This document shows positions 8,062-11,441 of a stretch of DNA of 11,441 bases, piece after piece. This stretch comes from DATCVA01 sp036567205. GTDB taxonomy: Bacteria > Pseudomonadota > Gammaproteobacteria > Burkholderiales > Burkholderiaceae_B. The notes under the pieces are model-generated. The model saw nothing but the letters and a program-made list of their open reading frames with translations, did not search any database and was not told the origin of the DNA. Positions within the stretch are counted from its first letter, which is position 1. Every line of letters starts with the position of its first letter. A program made the position numbers and the translations under genes. The stretch is from positions 1 through 11,441 of the forward strand of contig DATCVA010000110.1 in NCBI GenBank assembly GCA_036567205.1. Direction: 5' to 3'.

Positions 8062-8065
8062 GGAG
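8062..8065 (+). promoter_or_regulatory. Ribosome binding site that fixes the guaB start
   Basis: GGAG lies 7 nt before the ATG at 8073. An in-frame TTG at 8049 would extend the protein by 8 residues, but it is only 1 nt after the -10 box and so upstream of the expected transcript start, and the extra residues do not resemble IMP dehydrogenase. Confidence 0.75.
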
Positions 8066-8072
8066 CTATTTA

Positions 8073-9533
8073 ATGCGTCTCATCAAAAAAGCGCTCACCT
8101 TCGACGATGTGTTGTTGGTGCCGGCCTACTCCGAGGTCCTGCCTCGTGATACTTCTCTTGTCACGCAATTTACGCGCAATATCACGTTAAACATACCGCT
8201 GGTGTCGGCGGCCATGGACACCGTGACCGAATCGCGCCTGGCTATCGCCATGGCCCAAGAGGGCGGCATTGGCATTATCCATAAAAACATGACTGCCGAT
8301 GAGCAGGCCCGTGAAGTGGCTCGCGTCAAGCGTCACGAGTTCGGTATTGTCATCGATCCGGTTACCGTCACGCCAACCATGAAGGTGCGTGATGCTATCG
8401 AATTGCAACGCCAGCATGGTTTTTCGGGTTTGCCCGTAATCGAGGCCGGCAAACTGGTTGGTATCGTCACCAATCGCGATTTGCGGTTCGAAGACCGGCT
8501 CGATGTTCCGCTGCGCGATGTCATGACTCCGCAAGACCGTCTCATCACCATGAAAGAAGGGGCAACGCTCGATGAGGCGCAGTCGCTCATGCATAAGCAT
8601 CGTCTCGAACGCGTGCTTATCGTTAACGATAAGTTTCAGTTGCGCGGCCTGGCGACAGTCAAAGACATTGTCAAGAACACAGAACATCCCAACGCATCCA
8701 AAGACAGCCAGGGCCAGTTGCGAGTGGGTGCCGCGGTCGGCGTGGGCGAGGGCACCGAAGAGCGGGTTGAAAAACTGGCTGCCGCCGGCGTTGACGTTAT
8801 TGTTGTCGATACGGCGCATGGCCATTCGGCGGGCGTTATCGAGCGTGTGCGCTGGGTCAAAAAGAACTACCCAAAAATCCAGGTCATTGGCGGAAATATC
8901 GCTACGGCATCGGCAGCTAAAGCGCTTGTCGAGGCGGGCGCCGATTGCGTCAAGGTAGGCATCGGCCCGGGCTCCATTTGCACGACCCGTATCGTGGCTG
9001 GCGTGGGCGTGCCGCAAATTACCGCTATTGCCGATGTGGCGAAAGCGCTCCAGGGGACCGGCGTTCCGCTTATCGCGGATGGCGGCATCCGCTATTCGGG
9101 CGATGTTTCAAAAGCCTTGGCAGCTGGCGCGTCCGCCTGCATGATGGGCGGGATGTTTGCTGGTACTGAAGAGGCTCCGGGTGAAGTCGTCTTGTTCCAG
9201 GGGCGTTCGTATAAGTCGTATCGCGGAATGGGCAGCGTTGGCGCCATGAGCGACGGCTCGGCCGATCGTTACTTCCAGGACCCGGCCAATAATGCCGACA
9301 AACTGGTTCCTGAAGGCATCGAAGGGCGCGTACCTTATAAAGGCAGTGTCATTGCCATCATTTATCAGTTGGTGGGCGGTATCCGCGCATCCATGGGCTA
9401 TTGCGGTTGTGCATCAATCGAGCAAATGCGCACCAAAGCCGAGTTCGTGGAAATCACTTCCGCGGGCGTACGCGAGTCGCATGTCCATGATGTGCAGATC
9501 ACCAAAGAAGCGCCTAACTACCGGGCCGATTAA
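8073..9533 (+). CDS. guaB: Inosine-5'-monophosphate dehydrogenase
   Basis: 486 aa. It oxidises IMP to XMP with NAD+, the first committed step to GMP, in the cytoplasm as a tetramer or octamer. The (beta/alpha)8 barrel starts with the family hallmark LTFDDVLLVPAYSEVLP (8-24). It is interrupted by two CBS domains at about 95-145 (IDPVTVTPTMKVRDAIELQ) and 150-205 (MTPQDRLITMKEGATLDEA), which in this family bind purine nucleotides and tune activity. The cofactor-site motif VDTAHGHS is at 245-252. The catalytic loop GIGPGSICTTR has its nucleophile at Cys303 (Cys305 in E. coli), and the mobile flap has the catalytic Arg399-Tyr400 pair in DRYFQ. The length is normal, and the ATG at 8073 is preferred over a TTG at 8049. 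It has its own -10 box upstream and an intrinsic terminator 26 nt after its stop. guaA follows directly, the common guaBA arrangement. Confidence 0.98.
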   Translation: MRLIKKALTFDDVLLVPAYSEVLPRDTSLVTQFTRNITLNIPLVSAAMDTVTESRLAIAMAQEGGIGIIHKNMTADEQAREVARVKRHEFGIVIDPVTVTPTMKVRDAIELQRQHGFSGLPVIEAGKLVGIVTNRDLRFEDRLDVPLRDVMTPQDRLITMKEGATLDEAQSLMHKHRLERVLIVNDKFQLRGLATVKDIVKNTEHPNASKDSQGQLRVGAAVGVGEGTEERVEKLAAAGVDVIVVDTAHGHSAGVIERVRWVKKNYPKIQVIGGNIATASAAKALVEAGADCVKVGIGPGSICTTRIVAGVGVPQITAIADVAKALQGTGVPLIADGGIRYSGDVSKALAAGASACMMGGMFAGTEEAPGEVVLFQGRSYKSYRGMGSVGAMSDGSADRYFQDPANNADKLVPEGIEGRVPYKGSVIAIIYQLVGGIRASMGYCGCASIEQMRTKAEFVEITSAGVRESHVHDVQITKEAPNYRAD

Positions 9534-9558
9534 TCGGCTGGGTTTTAAGTAAATTAGG

Positions 9559-9589
9559 TAAGGGAGCGGGTGCTCCCTTATTTATTATT
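9559..9589 (+). terminator. Intrinsic terminator between guaB and guaA
   Basis: TAAGGGAGC (9559-9567) pairs over nine bases with GCTCCCTTA (9572-9580) around the 4-nt loop GGGT, followed by the T-rich run TTTATTATT. This is the best rho-independent terminator in the window. It begins 26 nt after the guaB stop and implies that guaA is expressed by read-through or from a promoter of its own. Confidence 0.85.
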
Positions 9590-9602
9590 CCTCAAGCCCA
9601 AT

Positions 9603-9617
9603 ACGTTACATTAACGT
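9603..9617. repeat. Perfect inverted repeat upstream of guaA, possible operator
   Basis: ACGTTA (9603-9608) and TAACGT (9612-9617) are exact reverse complements around the 3-nt spacer CAT, ending 34 nt before the guaA start. No convincing promoter could be paired with it: TTGACT at 9619-9624 resembles a -35, but no -10 follows at a usable distance before the start codon. A regulator site is possible but unproven. Confidence 0.4.
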
Positions 9618-9650
9618 CTTGACTATTTTTTCGAGCAAACTCTTTCAGCC

Positions 9651-11237
9651 ATGCATCAGCGAATTCTTATCCTCGACTACGGTTCACAAGTTACCCAACT
9701 CATTGCGCGCCGTGTACGCGAAGCCGGCGTGTATTGTGAAATTCATCCGGGCGATGTTGATAATGCCTTTATTGAAAGCCAGGAAGGGCTCAAAGGCATT
9801 ATCTTGTCGGGCAGCCATGCCTCGGCCTATCACGAAGAATCGCTGAAGGTTCCTTCCAAGGTGTTCGAAGCGGGCGTGCCGGTACTAGGTATTTGCTATG
9901 GCATGCAGTCCATGGCCCTGCAATTGGGCGGCAAAGTTGAATGGTCCGATCACCGTGAATTCGGCTACGCCGAAGTGCGTGCCCGCGGCCATACGCGCTT
10001 GCTTGACGGTCTGGATGACTTCACCACCGTTGACGGACACGGCATGCTTAAGGTGTGGATGAGTCACGGCGACAAAGTCACCGAGCTGCCACCTGGCTTC
10101 AAGCTTATGGCCTCGACCGATTCGTGTCCGATTGCCGGTATGGCCGATGAAGAGCGTGGGTTTTATGCTGTGCAGTTTCACCCCGAGGTTACGCATACGA
10201 CGCAGGGTGAGGCCATTCTGGCGCGTTTCGTACAAGAAATCTGCGGCTGTAGCCGTGACTGGAACATGCCCGACTACGTTACCGAGGCCGTAGCGTATAT
10301 TCGTGAGCAAGTGGGTAGTGATGAAGTGATTCTGGGCTTGTCGGGCGGGGTTGATTCGTCCGTTGCCGCCGCTCTGATCCACAAGGCCATCGGCGACCAG
10401 CTTACCTGCGTGTTCGTTGACCATGGCTTGTTGCGCCTGAACGAAGCCGAGCAGGTTATGACCATGTTCGGCGATCATTTCGGTATGAAAATAATACACG
10501 TTGACGCCAGCGCCGATTTCATGGGCAAACTGGCCGGCGTGAGCGATCCCGAAGCCAAACGCAAAATCATCGGCAAAGAGTTCGTAGAAGTATTTCAATC
10601 GCAGGCTGGCAAGCTTAGCGGCGCACGCTGGCTGGCTCAAGGCACGATTTACCCTGACGTCATCGAGTCAGCCGGCGCTAAAACCGGCAAGGCCGTGGCA
10701 ATCAAGTCGCATCATAATGTGGGCGGCTTGCCTGACACCCTTAACCTTAAACTGCTCGAGCCGCTGCGCGAGCTGTTCAAGGACGAAGTGCGCAAGCTGG
10801 GGATAGCACTGGGGTTGCCGCCGTCCATGGTGTACCGTCATCCGTTTCCCGGACCAGGCCTGGGTGTGCGTATCCTGGGTGAAGTCAAGCATGAGTACGC
10901 CGACCTGCTGCGCCGCGCCGATGCCATCTTCATCGAAGAGCTGCGCAAGACCGAAGATCCGGTCAGCGGCAAAAATTGGTACGACCTGACCTCGCAGGCA
11001 TTTGCGGTGTTTTTGCCGGTTAAATCGGTGGGGGTTATGGGGGACGGACGCACTTATGAATACGTCGTCGCGCTGCGCGCCGTACAAACGTCGGATTTCA
11101 TGACGGCCGACTGGGCCGAATTGCCGTACGCCTTGCTCAAAAAGGTATCCAGCCGGATCATCAACGAAGTGCGCGGTATCAACCGCGTTACTTATGACGT
11201 GTCAAGCAAGCCGCCGGCAACCATTGAGTGGGAATAA
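9651..11237 (+). CDS. guaA: GMP synthase, glutamine-hydrolysing
   Basis: 528 aa. It aminates XMP to GMP using glutamine and ATP, the last step of GMP synthesis, as a cytoplasmic dimer. The N-terminal class I amidotransferase domain (about 1-195) begins RILILDYGSQVTQLIARRVRE and has a complete triad: Cys82 in GICYGMQ, His177 and Glu179 in QFHPEVTH. The ATP-pyrophosphatase domain starts near 205, with the P-loop SGGVDSS at 231-237. The C-terminal dimerisation domain, from about 405, ends in the highly conserved PPATIEWE. The oxyanion-side loop reads SGSHASAY instead of the SGGP form of E. coli, a variant I recall from Burkholderiales. The ATG start lacks a clear Shine-Dalgarno sequence, but the MHQRILILDYGSQ start fits relatives. 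A terminator separates it from guaB. Its 3' end is a known integration target for genomic islands, and unusual sequence follows. Confidence 0.98.
   Translation: MHQRILILDYGSQVTQLIARRVREAGVYCEIHPGDVDNAFIESQEGLKGIILSGSHASAYHEESLKVPSKVFEAGVPVLGICYGMQSMALQLGGKVEWSDHREFGYAEVRARGHTRLLDGLDDFTTVDGHGMLKVWMSHGDKVTELPPGFKLMASTDSCPIAGMADEERGFYAVQFHPEVTHTTQGEAILARFVQEICGCSRDWNMPDYVTEAVAYIREQVGSDEVILGLSGGVDSSVAAALIHKAIGDQLTCVFVDHGLLRLNEAEQVMTMFGDHFGMKIIHVDASADFMGKLAGVSDPEAKRKIIGKEFVEVFQSQAGKLSGARWLAQGTIYPDVIESAGAKTGKAVAIKSHHNVGGLPDTLNLKLLEPLRELFKDEVRKLGIALGLPPSMVYRHPFPGPGLGVRILGEVKHEYADLLRRADAIFIEELRKTEDPVSGKNWYDLTSQAFAVFLPVKSVGVMGDGRTYEYVVALRAVQTSDFMTADWAELPYALLKKVSSRIINEVRGINRVTYDVSSKPPATIEWE
11226..11237 (+). 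other. 3' end of guaA, possible attachment-site core
   Basis: GAGTGGGAATAA encodes the conserved last residues EWE and the stop. Islands that insert in guaA are known to recombine at this 3' end and restore the codons, leaving a copy of it at the far border. Only one copy is in the window and no integrase is seen, so this is a candidate location rather than a demonstrated att site. Confidence 0.3.
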
Positions 11238-11255
11238 AATCAGGTCCTTTTGGGA

Positions 11256-11361
11256 CTATCGCTGCTTATCGAAAAGCCACCGTAACGTATTGATTTATAG
11301 GTAAATATGTTGCGGTGACTATCGGTAGCTATCGCTGACCAGCAAAACAAGTTGACGATAG
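11256..11361. repeat. Cluster of CTATCG motifs downstream of guaA
   Basis: CTATCG occurs at 11256, 11319 and 11329 and as its reverse complement CGATAG at 11356-11361, with a near copy CTTATCG at 11265-11271. Two copies continue as CTATCGCTG (11256-11264 and 11329-11337). The pair at 11319 and 11329 is 10 nt apart, about one helical turn, and encloses the palindrome TAGCTA (11326-11331). Four exact hits in about 100 bp on two strands is well above chance for a hexamer. Such spacing suits a protein-binding array, for example arm-type sites of a recombinase or an operator. Confidence 0.4.
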
Positions 11362-11441
11362 AAGTGGCGGTAGGAACCGGTGGCCCGATTAAGACCCTGC
11401 CGTTCACTATTCAGACCAAATCGGTCTTTGACGGTAAAACG
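11319..11441 (+). CDS. Open frame running off the right edge, unknown product, start uncertain
   Basis: The frame is open for 41 codons to the end of the window and has a coding-like composition. The translation includes ADQQNKLTIEV followed by VGTGGPIKTLPFTIQTKSV; I do not recognise a family. The start is unclear. A TTG at 11352 and a GTG at 11364 are in frame but lack a Shine-Dalgarno sequence. An ATG at 11307 in the same frame, with AGG five nt upstream, is cut off by a TGA at 11316 after three codons. It could be a gene with a TTG or GTG start, a gene broken by that stop codon, or chance. Nothing visible says integrase. The given start is simply the first codon after the TGA. Confidence 0.35.

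Noticed and set aside
8187..9017. 276-codon open frame on the minus strand
   Set aside because: It lies wholly inside guaB, has no recognisable domain, and is explained by the codon bias of the real gene.
9619..9624. TTGACT as the -35 of a guaA promoter
   Set aside because: No acceptable -10 lies 16-18 nt downstream, and the transcript would then begin at or after the start codon.
9619..9846. 75-codon + strand frame starting before guaA
   Set aside because: It is a TTG-initiated frame overlapping the well-supported guaA start in another phase, with no homology signal.
9885..10640. 251-codon open frame on the minus strand
   Set aside because: It is antisense to the catalytic domains of guaA, shows no family motifs and has no promoter or ribosome binding site that stands out.
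11244..11256. Hairpin GTCC/GGAC after guaA as a terminator
   Set aside because: The stem is only four base pairs and is not followed by a T-run.
11352..11441. Right-edge frame as the N-terminus of a tyrosine integrase
   Set aside because: It lacks the usual start pattern of such integrases (LTDTxIRxAKP followed by a glycine-rich GGGLYL segment), so integrase cannot be claimed.

Overview
The window reads like a betaproteobacterial chromosome, most likely Burkholderiales and probably the Alcaligenaceae (Bordetella, Achromobacter, Pusillimonas or Advenella-like). This is inferred from the recalled style of the GreB N-terminus (MNKAFVKES), the GuaA N-terminus (MHQRILILDYGSQV) and the SGSHAS loop of GuaA, together with moderate GC. 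No species can be named from the sequence alone. All recognised genes lie on the + strand and follow one another closely.

Region 1 (1-3124) is the 3' part of a Tad (tight adherence / Flp-type IVc pilus) operon. It holds the end of the TadA/CpaF secretion ATPase, the inner-membrane platform proteins TadB and TadC, and a small DUF192 protein. The four frames are spaced by 6 nt or less or overlap, so they look translationally coupled. The start of tadA and the rest of a Tad locus (pilin, secretin, prepilin peptidase) would lie to the left, outside the window. A hairpin at 3145-3172 may end this operon.

Region 2 (3125-11237) is housekeeping. It contains greB (transcript-cleavage factor), then purL (FGAM synthase, de novo purine synthesis), guaB (IMP dehydrogenase) and guaA (GMP synthase). 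PurL acts early on the path to IMP; GuaB and GuaA then turn IMP into XMP and GMP. The genes are separated by gaps of about 100-140 nt. These gaps hold -10-like boxes before greB, purL and guaB, small inverted repeats before purL, guaB and guaA, a GC hairpin after purL and a good intrinsic terminator between guaB and guaA. All catalytic residues I looked for are present, and the proteins have family-typical lengths.

Region 3 (11238-11441) is the only part that is hard to explain. It follows the 3' end of guaA, which is a known integration hotspot for genomic islands. It carries a cluster of CTATCG motifs and a reading frame that runs off the right edge without resembling a family I know. It may be the left border of an integrated element, but no integrase is visible. 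I found no tRNA, rRNA, CRISPR array or insertion sequence. Nothing in the window amounts to a clearly new system; the most promising leads are the guaA-flanking border and the Tad-linked DUF192 gene.
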